A DNA stretch of 64,000 nucleotides, taken from the NCBI RefSeq assembly GCF_020447205.1, contig NZ_JAJAEL010000038.1, positions 62,001 through 126,000 of the forward strand. Reading direction: 5' to 3'. The notes below the pieces were generated by a model. The model was not told the origin of the DNA, did no database searches, and was given only the letters and a program-made list of their open reading frames with translations. A program made the position numbers and the translations under genes. The DNA comes from Thalassolituus alkanivorans. Its GTDB lineage: Bacteria; Pseudomonadota; Gammaproteobacteria; Pseudomonadales; Oceanobacteraceae. Below, piece after piece: positions 44,001-51,727 of this stretch; the stretch's first letter is position 1; every line of letters starts with the position of its first letter.

Positions 44001-45349
44001 TGCTGAATTCGCTGCGTGCCCGGCTGATGTTATTGACAACATTATTGTTGGCAGTATTAATGCTGGGTATTGGCGTATGGCTTTATCAGTCGTTTTATTA
44101 CGCGCAGGTTAATGGTCTGCAGGAGCGTTTGCGCCTGCACAGCTATTCACTGCTGGCTTTGGCTGATTATCGCTCGGGCAAACTCTGGGTTCCTGATTAC
44201 CTGCCGGAAGAACGCTTTAATCATACCGGCTCCGGTTTGTACGCTCAGATTCTGGATGCCTCTGATCAGATTGTCTGGCGCTCATTGTCCGCCAAAGAAT
44301 TACCACCGGTGAGCGGCAGCAACGCCGCGCCTGGGGAGTGGCGTTACAGCTTTGCACGCATGCAGGGCGAAGAATATATGATTGCCCGGCTGGGGGTTAA
44401 CTGGGGAAATGCCGGTAATAATAATCCGCAGTTTAATCTGCTGATGATCGAGAATCTGCATGATTTTAACCGGCAGCTGATCGACTACCGCAACAGTATG
44501 GATTATGCGCTGCTGACATTTGCGTTACTGCTGATCGTTATGCAGCTGCTGATTCTGCGCTGGGGGTTGGCACCGCTACGTCGTGTCAGCCATGATCTGG
44601 AAAAACTGCAGCGCGGTGAACAGGCCGATTTAACCGGTGAGTATCCGCGTGAACTGCAGCCACTGACCACCAACCTGAATCAGTTACTGCAGAGTGAGCG
44701 GGCACAGCGTGAACGCTACCGTAATATGCTCGCCGATTTATCACACAGTCTGAAAACGCCGCTGGCGGTGATGAGTGGCATGGTACATCAGCCGCAGATC
44801 AGTGATGATGACCGGCAGGAGCTGGAGCGGCAGATTAATACGATGAGCGAGCGCATCCGGTTTCAGTTGCAGCGCGCGGTCAGCCAGGCACAAAGTTTCA
44901 GTCTGCAGAAAGTAGCGGTAAAACCGGTGGCTGAATCGCTGCTGGGTGTTATGAAAAAAGTGTATGCCGATAAACATCTGACGTTACAGCTGGTTGCTGA
45001 TGACGATGTATTCTTTCTGGGTGATGATAACGACCTGACCGAGATTATCGGTAATCTGCTGGATAATGCCTGTAAATATGGTCGCCGGCAGGTGCTGATC
45101 AGTGCGCATAATACTTTATCCGGCTGGCAGCTTTGTGTTGAAGATGACGGCCCGGGGGTTGCCGAAGAGCAACATGAGCATGTTCTGCAACGTGGTGTGC
45201 GCCTGGATACCATGACCGCGGGGCAGGGACTTGGGCTGGCACTGGTCAGTGATATTCTGGCATTGTATGACGCCCGCCTCAGTATTCGCGAGTCGCTGTT
45301 GGGCGGAGCCTGTTTTATTCTGGAGTTTGAAAATCAGGGAGCTCTCTGA
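44000..45349 (+). CDS. PhoQ-like sensor histidine kinase
   Basis: A 449-residue inner-membrane kinase. TM1 is at about 9-31, a periplasmic sensor at 32-170, TM2 at about 171-190, then a HAMP-like linker (LRRVSHDLEKLQRGE). The catalytic core follows: H-box LADLSHSLKTPLAV, N-box IGNLLDNACKYG, G1 EDDGPGV, G2 GQGLGLAL. The phospho-acceptor His lies in SHSLKTP. The periplasmic domain is acidic only in part. It overlaps the regulator stop by one base. Confidence 0.92.
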   Translation: MLNSLRARLMLLTTLLLAVLMLGIGVWLYQSFYYAQVNGLQERLRLHSYSLLALADYRSGKLWVPDYLPEERFNHTGSGLYAQILDASDQIVWRSLSAKELPPVSGSNAAPGEWRYSFARMQGEEYMIARLGVNWGNAGNNNPQFNLLMIENLHDFNRQLIDYRNSMDYALLTFALLLIVMQLLILRWGLAPLRRVSHDLEKLQRGEQADLTGEYPRELQPLTTNLNQLLQSERAQRERYRNMLADLSHSLKTPLAVMSGMVHQPQISDDDRQELERQINTMSERIRFQLQRAVSQAQSFSLQKVAVKPVAESLLGVMKKVYADKHLTLQLVADDDVFFLGDDNDLTEIIGNLLDNACKYGRRQVLISAHNTLSGWQLCVEDDGPGVAEEQHEHVLQRGVRLDTMTAGQGLGLALVSDILALYDARLSIRESLLGGACFILEFENQGAL

Positions 45350-45356
45350 GGTGTCG

Positions 45357-45716
45357 ATGAACAAGGGATTAATCCGATGCAGCGTATTACGCAATATCAG
45401 CGTAATGCGTTTGTCTGTGCTGGCAGGATTGCTGTTTCTGACAGCCTGCTCCAGTGTCACTATTCGTCCTTATGGCGGCGAAAAAGACACTTCACCACCG
45501 GATTATCAGTCGAGCAAAACATTTTATCTGGCCGGGATTATTGGCGAACACGAAGTGAACACCAGTGTTATTTGTGGTGAACGGCGGGTTATGCAGATGC
45601 AGGCAATTACCAGCTTATCGGACTGGCTGCAGAGCGTACTGACACTACTGATTTATACGCCGCGTACGGCCAAGGTATGGTGTGATCATCCGGCACAGGA
45701 GACGCAGAATGACTGA
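45357..45716 (+). CDS. Bor-family lipoprotein
   Basis: A 119-residue lipoprotein with lipobox LLFLTAC, resembling the lambda Bor/Iss family (serum-resistance lipoproteins). The mature part keeps the pattern of a hydrophobic strand (FYLAGIIGEHEV), a conserved cysteine (VICG) and the end LLIYTPRTAKVWC, close to the Bor IYTPxxxxVxC end. The upstream GAGG supports this ATG; an internal ATG at residue 17 would also keep the signal. It starts seven bases after the kinase stop and overlaps the next gene. Confidence 0.72.
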   Translation: MNKGLIRCSVLRNISVMRLSVLAGLLFLTACSSVTIRPYGGEKDTSPPDYQSSKTFYLAGIIGEHEVNTSVICGERRVMQMQAITSLSDWLQSVLTLLIYTPRTAKVWCDHPAQETQND

Positions 45717-46101
45717 ATGGAAAATTGTCAGAACTGCAGCCGTTATTGCCTGCACACTGCTGTCAGCCTGCAGCACAATTCATTTTACCCATGACCTGAG
45801 CAGCAACCGTCAGCCGGCAGAACCTCTGCGCATCAAATGGCATGACACAACCATCGACGGCATGATTGAAATCAGCCCACCGGTGAATCTCTACCGTGAA
45901 TGCCATGGCAAGCCCTGGAGTAAAGTAACGGTGGAGTACACCTTTGCCAATGGTCTGACCACTGCCCTGATCAGCGGCACCTTGGTCAGCGTGGCACCCG
46001 TTTTTAATTTGGTCAGTGTGTATTCCCCATGGTCGGTACAGACCTACTGTTCTGTCTCTGTCAGCGATCTGCAGGCTGCTGCAGTCAGCAACAGTGACTG
46101 A
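45709..46101 (+). CDS. Second Bor-like lipoprotein
   Basis: A 130-residue lipoprotein (lipobox TLLSACS). AGGAG lies seven bases before the ATG, which overlaps the previous stop by 8 bases. A conserved-looking Cys (YREC) and the C-terminal segment FNLVSVYSPWSVQTYC repeat the Bor layout (hydrophobic stretch, Y-[TS]-P, then V-x-C) of the preceding gene, though weakly. A tandem duplication followed by divergence would explain the pair. Expression with the PhoPQ-like operon is likely. A perfect 10-bp hairpin follows. Confidence 0.6.
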   Translation: MTEWKIVRTAAVIACTLLSACSTIHFTHDLSSNRQPAEPLRIKWHDTTIDGMIEISPPVNLYRECHGKPWSKVTVEYTFANGLTTALISGTLVSVAPVFNLVSVYSPWSVQTYCSVSVSDLQAAAVSNSD

Positions 46102-46108
46102 TATGTTT

Positions 46109-46136
46109 ATCGCAGCACCGGAGTGCTGCGATGTTT
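46109..46136. terminator. Terminator hairpin of the PhoPQ-Bor operon
   Basis: ATCGCAGCAC and GTGCTGCGAT form a perfect 10-bp stem with loop CGGA. The T-run is short (GTTTG). Confidence 0.65.
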
Positions 46137-46173
46137 GCCGCGTATTAACGGCGGCTCTTTGTTGGATAATTCC

Positions 46174-49149
46174 TCAGAACTGGTAATTCACCTGCAGGTA
46201 AGTCCGGTCACCGCCTTCGTCTTTATCAAAGCCGTAGGCGTAGCCCAGACGTACCGGTAGCGCAAAACCATACATCACAACAACTTCTGTCATCAGCTCC
46301 ATACCGGCGCTGGTAAGATAATGTGAGCGCCCGCCTTCCTGCCAAGCTGCACCATGATCGGCAAAAATATTGGCATTAATACCACCAAGACCAATAGGTA
46401 ATAAATTCCAGCCACGTTCAACGTTCAGCAACGGGAAACGATATTCGAGGCTGTTGGTCTGAATGCGGTTACCTTGCTGCACATTTTCTTTATAGCCACG
46501 CAATGCCCATTGATCGCGGCCAAATAATGACTGCTCGAGAACACCTTCTTCGCCGCCCAGCTCAAAAGGTTCCGGTTGTTCGAAACCATAAGCGCCGCTG
46601 CTGTGCAGAGCCAGTACCTGATTGCCGGGTAAATCAATAAAATGACTGATGCTGGCATTAATGATGTCGCCATTGTAGTCGCTGTCGAGATAGTCATTGG
46701 ATTCCCACAACAGGGTTGCCTGGGTTCCCCAACTGACCGAAATCGACTGGCTGTACATTTCGCGGTTATCAAAATCCAGACGGGCACCGACCACTGAATT
46801 ATGTAAGCTGTTTTCCTCGCGCAATAAATCATCGGCCGGAATATCGTACTCGTGGCTGCGGTTAATACCGGCGCTTAACTGCAGTTTATTTTCCAGAAAA
46901 TTGACGATATTCGTGCGCGCGAGTTCTACCGTATCTTCGCGGCGGATGCGTTGCAATCTGTCGCTGTTATCAAGGTAGTAACTGTGGTTGCGCTGTGCCA
47001 ATAGCTGCCACTGGTTATTGTAGGAATACATCAGGTTGCCACTCGCGATGTCGTTTTCGGTATCGACAAACAGAGTGCTGCTGTAATTATGCCGCCCGAG
47101 GGCATCCTGACCGGAAGTGCTCAGTCCGATGGCATTATATTCTTCGTTGCCCGAATACACCGGCAGCCACTGCTGTGGCATCAGGCTTGACCATGGGCTG
47201 TATTCTTCGGCTTCGCTATGTGTCTGTGGCTGATTATATAAGGGGGCATAATCGTACTGGCTCTGCAGCTCGGACAGCGGCAATACCGCCAGCGGTTTAC
47301 GTTCGGAAGCCGGCAGGCGTACGTGGCTGAAGCCACGGGCCTGATAACTCTGGAAATAAATATCATCGCCCACCAGAACTGGTTGCACTGCACCGCCTAA
47401 TAAATGGGTTAGCTGGGACACCTCTCCGCTGGCCAGATTCAGACTGAAAATATTATAGGTAGCCGTCGCGCTGGCCAGATCAACACCTTTAACGTTGCTG
47501 TAATCGGCGCTGAAAATAATATGCTGATCGTCGTGGCTGAAATTCGGACTGCTTTCATTGGCGCGGGTATTGGTCAGCGGCAACCATTGTGGTTGCTCAG
47601 TCTGCATATTAAGTAACTCAAGGTTCCAGCCCTGTTGCTTGCGTTTAATGCTGGCAACGATTTTTTTCCCGTCGTGGGAGATGGCGTAATCACTGATAAC
47701 ATCATCCAGCGATCCCTGCCACAGAGTGCGGATAAAGTGCCCGTTCTTATCCAGCATATCCAGCTGGCTGATACCGGCCTGAATACGTTTGGCAATTAAA
47801 TAGGGTTGTTGTGGGTCGGCTGCGTTTGGCATCCAGCGTACGGCACGATAGCGCTGACCGCTGGTCAGGCGTTGCTCGCCACCGTCACGCATAATAAAAA
47901 TATCACTCCAGCCGCGCAGGTCGGCACGGTCGGTAATACGGGTATAGGCAATATCCCCCCGGGGACTGACATCCAGGCTGAGCATGCCGGTGGTTTGCAG
48001 TAATACTTCGCTGACCGGATTTTCGGCTGTGTTGCTGGCAGTGCGGACTTTAACCAGACTGTTACGGTCTTTACCGTTTTCGCGCAGGTAATAATAATTT
48101 TTACCATCGCTGGCGGCAGCATTGATGGATAAACCTTCGTTGCTGATAGCCTGTACCGGGGTGTCAGCTGTCTTTTTCAGCTCGGTAATTTGTGGGGAAA
48201 AACGCTGCTGCAGCCAGACTTTAAACTCCTGCCATAACACCTCATGGCTTTTGCCGAAGACTTTACGCGCTTCGTAATTCTGCAAAAAGAACGGAATAAT
48301 ATTGCGTGAGTATTCACTCAGGTAATCACGGATTTTGTCATCACCGTAGGTGTCGGCGATAAACTGCCAGTAGTAGTAACCGTACAGATAATGCTTACCC
48401 AGCGGCCAGTCACGCAGGGTGACGACAGCCTGGGATAAATCGTCGATGCCGTTAATCACTTCCATACGCATCATCATGTCGTAGGTCGTGCTCTGGCCAC
48501 GGCCATACCCCTGAGCCGCGTTGGTTTCTTTATAAACCGCCAGTCCCTCAATGATAAAACCCGGCGTGTAGGCATGAGGAAAGGTCAGCGGATTACGTCC
48601 CAGAATCTTACGGATAACAGCCGGAATGCCGCGCGCCATATCAACATGAATGATATGCGTCAGCTCGTGGGTGATCAGCAGATTCAGCCAGTCGTCATAG
48701 GCTTCCAGAGTGCTGTTGCCATCGGGCGGACTTAAAAACAGCCGGATCTGATTAAAAGGCTCCGGATGTGCCCAGCCGTTGGAAAAATCAAAGTCGTCGG
48801 TCAGTACCACATGAACGCGGTCTTTGGGCGTCCAGTCAAAATCCTGCGTCAGTTCGCTCCAGGCTCGCTCGGCAATCACAGCGGCCCGTTCGGCCTGCGC
48901 TTTATGGGCCGGAATAAAATGAAAGTAAAAGTGGTCGCTGCTGAACGTTTGCCATTCCATACCGGGCAGGTCCGGGCTGACCGCCAGTGGGTTTTCGGCA
49001 TGCGCGGCCGGAGTCAGAACCATGGCCGGGCCGGCCAGCAGCAGGCTGATGGCGCTGGCCAGTAACAGCTTCCGGCTCTTCAGGGTCTGTGCCGGCGGCA
49101 GAAGTGCATCAGAATGGGATATCAATAAGGTAGGGTGTGGATACGTCAT
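46174..49149 (-). CDS. Metallopeptidase, beta-propeller and outer-membrane barrel fusion
   Basis: A 991-residue exported protein (signal ending near AHA, residue 51). Region one (about 60-330) is a gluzincin-type peptidase: HELTH at about 161-165 and the third ligand Glu in FIIEGLAVYKE about 40 residues later. Region two (about 330-660) has TolB/PD40-like propeller repeats, for example LDVSPRGDIAYTR, AISHDGKKIVAS and NFSHDDQHIIFSADY. Region three (about 690-991) looks like a 12-16 strand outer-membrane barrel ending in LQVNYQF, a terminal Phe as in BamA/Omp85 and other barrels. The start is the ATG with GGAG upstream; 15 further codons upstream lack support. Confidence 0.82.
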   Translation of the reverse strand: MTYPHPTLLISHSDALLPPAQTLKSRKLLLASAISLLLAGPAMVLTPAAHAENPLAVSPDLPGMEWQTFSSDHFYFHFIPAHKAQAERAAVIAERAWSELTQDFDWTPKDRVHVVLTDDFDFSNGWAHPEPFNQIRLFLSPPDGNSTLEAYDDWLNLLITHELTHIIHVDMARGIPAVIRKILGRNPLTFPHAYTPGFIIEGLAVYKETNAAQGYGRGQSTTYDMMMRMEVINGIDDLSQAVVTLRDWPLGKHYLYGYYYWQFIADTYGDDKIRDYLSEYSRNIIPFFLQNYEARKVFGKSHEVLWQEFKVWLQQRFSPQITELKKTADTPVQAISNEGLSINAAASDGKNYYYLRENGKDRNSLVKVRTASNTAENPVSEVLLQTTGMLSLDVSPRGDIAYTRITDRADLRGWSDIFIMRDGGEQRLTSGQRYRAVRWMPNAADPQQPYLIAKRIQAGISQLDMLDKNGHFIRTLWQGSLDDVISDYAISHDGKKIVASIKRKQQGWNLELLNMQTEQPQWLPLTNTRANESSPNFSHDDQHIIFSADYSNVKGVDLASATATYNIFSLNLASGEVSQLTHLLGGAVQPVLVGDDIYFQSYQARGFSHVRLPASERKPLAVLPLSELQSQYDYAPLYNQPQTHSEAEEYSPWSSLMPQQWLPVYSGNEEYNAIGLSTSGQDALGRHNYSSTLFVDTENDIASGNLMYSYNNQWQLLAQRNHSYYLDNSDRLQRIRREDTVELARTNIVNFLENKLQLSAGINRSHEYDIPADDLLREENSLHNSVVGARLDFDNREMYSQSISVSWGTQATLLWESNDYLDSDYNGDIINASISHFIDLPGNQVLALHSSGAYGFEQPEPFELGGEEGVLEQSLFGRDQWALRGYKENVQQGNRIQTNSLEYRFPLLNVERGWNLLPIGLGGINANIFADHGAAWQEGGRSHYLTSAGMELMTEVVVMYGFALPVRLGYAYGFDKDEGGDRTYLQVNYQF

Positions 49150-49276
49150 ACCGCAATCTCCGTTAAAAACCGCGGCAGTATAGAAATTGGCCACTGAACC
49201 CGTGGTGAACCACCGGGCGCTGAATGATTCAGTCGCGGTTCAGCTATAACGGTGGATGTGGCGGATTGTGCAAAGA

Positions 49277-49305
49277 TTGATCCGTCGTCAGACCTCTGGT
49301 AGACT
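49277..49305 (+). promoter_or_regulatory. Predicted rpsF operon promoter
   Basis: TTGATC (49277-49282), a 17-base spacer, then TAGACT (49300-49305) with a TG one base upstream (extended -10). It would give a leader of about 90 bases before rpsF. Confidence 0.7.
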
Positions 49306-49357
49306 CCGCGCTCCTTTTTATCCGTATATTGGCCCTCGGGCGAACAACGGACTCCTT

Positions 49358-49381
49358 GCCTTACCGGATGGGCCGGAAGGC
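49358..49381 (+). promoter_or_regulatory. rpsF leader hairpin, candidate S6:S18 binding site
   Basis: GCCTT/AAGGC and CCGG/CCGG stems separated by one unpaired A enclose loop ATGGG, 11 bases before the AAGGAG. S6:S18 autoregulatory leaders upstream of rpsF are known to contain a conserved CCG in a bulge or loop next to a stem. The match here is by position and general shape only. Confidence 0.4.
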
Positions 49382-49404
49382 TGACTACCCATAAGGAGTT
49401 GACA

Positions 49405-49830
49405 ATGCGTCACTACGAAATCGTTTTTCTGGTTCACCCAGATCAAAGCGAGCAGGTACCTGCGATGGTTGAGCGTTACACTAACTCAATCGAAGCCGCT
49501 AACGGCAAAATTCACCGTTTCGAAGACTGGGGCCGTCGTCACCTGGCTTACCCAATCAACGATGTGCACAAAGCCCACTACATCCTGATGAACATCGAAT
49601 GTACTCAGGAAGTTCTGGACGAACTGACCACCAACTTCCGTTACAACGACGCTGTTCTGCGTAACATGGTGATCCGTTGTGATGAAGCCATCACCGAAAT
49701 CTCTCCGATCAAAGCTGCTGAAAGCCGCGAAGATCGTCGTCGTTCCGAGCCACGCGCTGAAGAATCTGAAAGCGCTGCGGAAGAAGCGGATGACGCTGAC
49801 GAGATCGATTCTGACGATAACGCTGAATAA
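49405..49830 (+). CDS. rpsF: 30S ribosomal protein bS6
   Basis: A 141-residue small-subunit protein that pairs with S18 on the platform. [18 protein letters not shown] and the GRRHLAYPI segment are diagnostic. The C-terminal 35 residues are an acidic Glu/Ser/Asp tail, of the type extended by RimK in some bacteria. AAGGAG precedes the ATG at 49405; an in-frame TTG six bases earlier is inside the ribosome site. Confidence 0.97.
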   Translation: MRHYEIVFLVHPDQSEQVPAMVERYTNSIEAANGKIHRFEDWGRRHLAYPINDVHKAHYILMNIECTQEVLDELTTNFRYNDAVLRNMVIRCDEAITEISPIKAAESREDRRRSEPRAEESESAAEEADDADEIDSDDNAE

Positions 49831-49845
49831 GAGAGGATTTGAGTC

Positions 49846-50076
49846 ATGGCACGTTTTTTCCGTCGTCGTAAGTTCTGCCGTTTCACTGCTGAAGGCGTAA
49901 GCCAGATCGATTACAAAGATCTGGATACCCTGAAAGGCTACATCACTGAAACTGGCAAAATCGTACCAAGCCGTATCACTGGTACCCGTGCTAAGTATCA
50001 GCGTCAGCTGTCTACTGCGATCAAGCGCGCGCGCTACATCGCACTGCTGCCGTACACTGATCAGCACGACAACTAA
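49846..50076 (+). CDS. rpsR: 30S ribosomal protein bS18
   Basis: A 76-residue protein with the N-terminal [12 protein letters not shown] and the core [17 protein letters not shown] and [13 protein letters not shown], fully typical. GAGAGGA lies upstream. It follows rpsF by 15 bases. The structured repeat copy B lies directly after it, inside the operon. Confidence 0.98.
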   Translation: MARFFRRRKFCRFTAEGVSQIDYKDLDTLKGYITETGKIVPSRITGTRAKYQRQLSTAIKRARYIALLPYTDQHDN

Positions 50077-50088
50077 GTTCGCCTTTCC

Positions 50089-50204
50089 AAGCTGGCTGCG
50101 TTGATGCAGCGGCGTTAAAAATGCCCTCGGAATGCTCATGTATCACTTATACACTGCGCTTCCTCGGGCATTTTCGCCTTGCTTCATCGGCCTCGCCGAC
50201 GCTT
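50089..50204. repeat. Structured palindromic intergenic repeat, copy B
   Basis: This 116-base element starts 12 bases after the rpsR stop and lies within the ribosomal operon. It begins AAGCTGGCTGCGTTGA, identical to copy A for 16 bases, and ends CCTCGCCGACGCTT. Stems: AAAATGCCC/GGGCATTTT (50118-50126 with 50166-50174), GGAA/TTCC, and TGTAT/ATACA (50139-50143 with 50149-50153). Stem bases differ from copy A but stay paired. Confidence 0.8.
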
Positions 50205-50228
50205 GGTTTGCGCAATTGAGTTAATAGT

Positions 50229-51089
50229 ATGAAAGCACTGGCACGTTGGGCTATGACCGGACGCTGGCAGGCAGCGGTTGCTGCCGGTGGCTGTCTGGCT
50301 GTGCCACTGCTGTTCTGGATCGGAGCAGCCATTCTGGCGCTGGTTATCCTGCGTCAGGGTGTCCGTGAAGGGGGACAGGTGGTTTTATGGGCGGTTTTAC
50401 CGGCCATCGCCTGGAGCGCCATTGGCGATCCGACCCCGTTACTCGTTGCCATTGGCACCAGCGCCATGGCCGCGTTGCTGCGCTACAGTATCCGCCTTGA
50501 CTGGTCGATGCTGCTGGCCTGTGCTCTGGGCGTGCTGGTGTATCTGTTGTTGCCGCTGATGTTGTCTGAGGTTCTGCCTCAGGTTGTGGCCAGTAGTGAA
50601 ACCGCCGTCAGTGAAGCACTGAAAGATCAGCCGGAATTACTGGCTCATCTGCAGCCACTGATTGCCCCGATGATCAGCGGAGTGCTTGCTGCTCTGCATG
50701 TGCTGGTATTTATTTTGTGTCTGTTACTGGGACGCTACTGGCAAAGCGAACTGTATAACCCCGGCGGCTTCGGCACCGAGTTTAAGCAGCTGCGTTTGCC
50801 TCTGGCCTTCAGCTTACCGGCGGTGCTGGTTTGTCTGACTGCCGGACAGTTGCAGCCTGAACTGGCAGGATTAACGCCCGTATTAACGGTACCGTTAATG
50901 ATTGCTGGTCTGGCCTTGTTCCATGGTGTTGTGAAAATATCACAGGCCAGTCCGAACTGGATGTTGCTGGTATATCTGGCACTGATGTTGTTCGGGCCTT
51001 ACATGTACACATTACTAATTTTCGTAGCGTTGCTGGATAGTTTACTGAACATCCGCGCGCGACTAAAAGACACGGCGGGTAATGCATAG
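50229..51089 (+). CDS. DUF2232 (YybS-like) membrane protein
   Basis: A 286-residue protein with about eight hydrophobic spans, commonly encoded between rpsR and rplI in gammaproteobacteria. Examples of spans are LLACALGVLVYLLLPLML and WMLLVYLALMLFGPYMYTL. YNPGGFGTEFKQLRLP near residue 176 is a family-like conserved loop. The role is unknown; its constant place suggests a link with translation or cell-envelope growth. It starts with ATG 25 bases after repeat copy B. Confidence 0.88.
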   Translation: MKALARWAMTGRWQAAVAAGGCLAVPLLFWIGAAILALVILRQGVREGGQVVLWAVLPAIAWSAIGDPTPLLVAIGTSAMAALLRYSIRLDWSMLLACALGVLVYLLLPLMLSEVLPQVVASSETAVSEALKDQPELLAHLQPLIAPMISGVLAALHVLVFILCLLLGRYWQSELYNPGGFGTEFKQLRLPLAFSLPAVLVCLTAGQLQPELAGLTPVLTVPLMIAGLALFHGVVKISQASPNWMLLVYLALMLFGPYMYTLLIFVALLDSLLNIRARLKDTAGNA

Positions 51090-51113
51090 CCGCCCTGTAA
51101 TGAGGATTTTAAG

Positions 51114-51560
51114 ATGCAAATTATTCTGTTAGAAAAAGTAGCAAACCTGGGTTCACTGGGTGAACAGGTTAACGTTAAGCCAGGTTATGCCCGTAACTTC
51201 CTGTTCCCACAGGGTAAAGCGGTTCCTGCGACCAAAGCCAACGTTGAGCATTTCGAAGCCCGTCGTGCTGATCTGGAAGCTCAGGCAGCTGCCAAACTGG
51301 CTGATGCACAGGCCCGTAAAGAAAAAATCGAAGAAATCGAACTGTCTGTTGCTGTTAAAGCTGGCGACGAAGGCAAACTGTTCGGTTCTCTGGGCAACCG
51401 CGACATCGCAGACCTGATCTCTCAGGCTGGCGTTGAAGTGAGCAAAGCTGAAGTTCGTCTGCCAAACGGTCCTATCCGTGCTGTTGGCGAATTCGACATC
51501 GCGATTCACCTGCACGCAGAAGTGAACGCAACTCTGAAACTGCACGTAGTAGCAGAATAA
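51114..51560 (+). CDS. rplI: 50S ribosomal protein bL9
   Basis: A 148-residue protein. [19 protein letters not shown] and [17 protein letters not shown] mark the N-terminal RNA-binding domain, a long helix (about 40-75) links to the C-terminal domain with [21 protein letters not shown] is upstream. A terminator follows after about 60 bases. Confidence 0.98.
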   Translation: MQIILLEKVANLGSLGEQVNVKPGYARNFLFPQGKAVPATKANVEHFEARRADLEAQAAAKLADAQARKEKIEEIELSVAVKAGDEGKLFGSLGNRDIADLISQAGVEVSKAEVRLPNGPIRAVGEFDIAIHLHAEVNATLKLHVVAE

Positions 51561-51619
51561 TTCAGAGGCTTATGGCTGCCGCATCGGCGGATGCTGGCTG
51601 GCAGCGATGAGCAAGATAA

Positions 51620-51655
51620 GGCACTATTAGCGACCAGCTGATAGTGCCTTTTTTT
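51620..51655 (+). terminator. rplI terminator
   Basis: GGCACTAT and ATAGTGCC pair across a 13-base loop, followed by seven T. Confidence 0.88.
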
Positions 51656-51727
51656 ATGTCCGCTCCATTGCCGGAAGGCGGGCCGCTATCACCTTTTATT
51701 GTCTGAACACCTCCGGGAACCGCCTGC

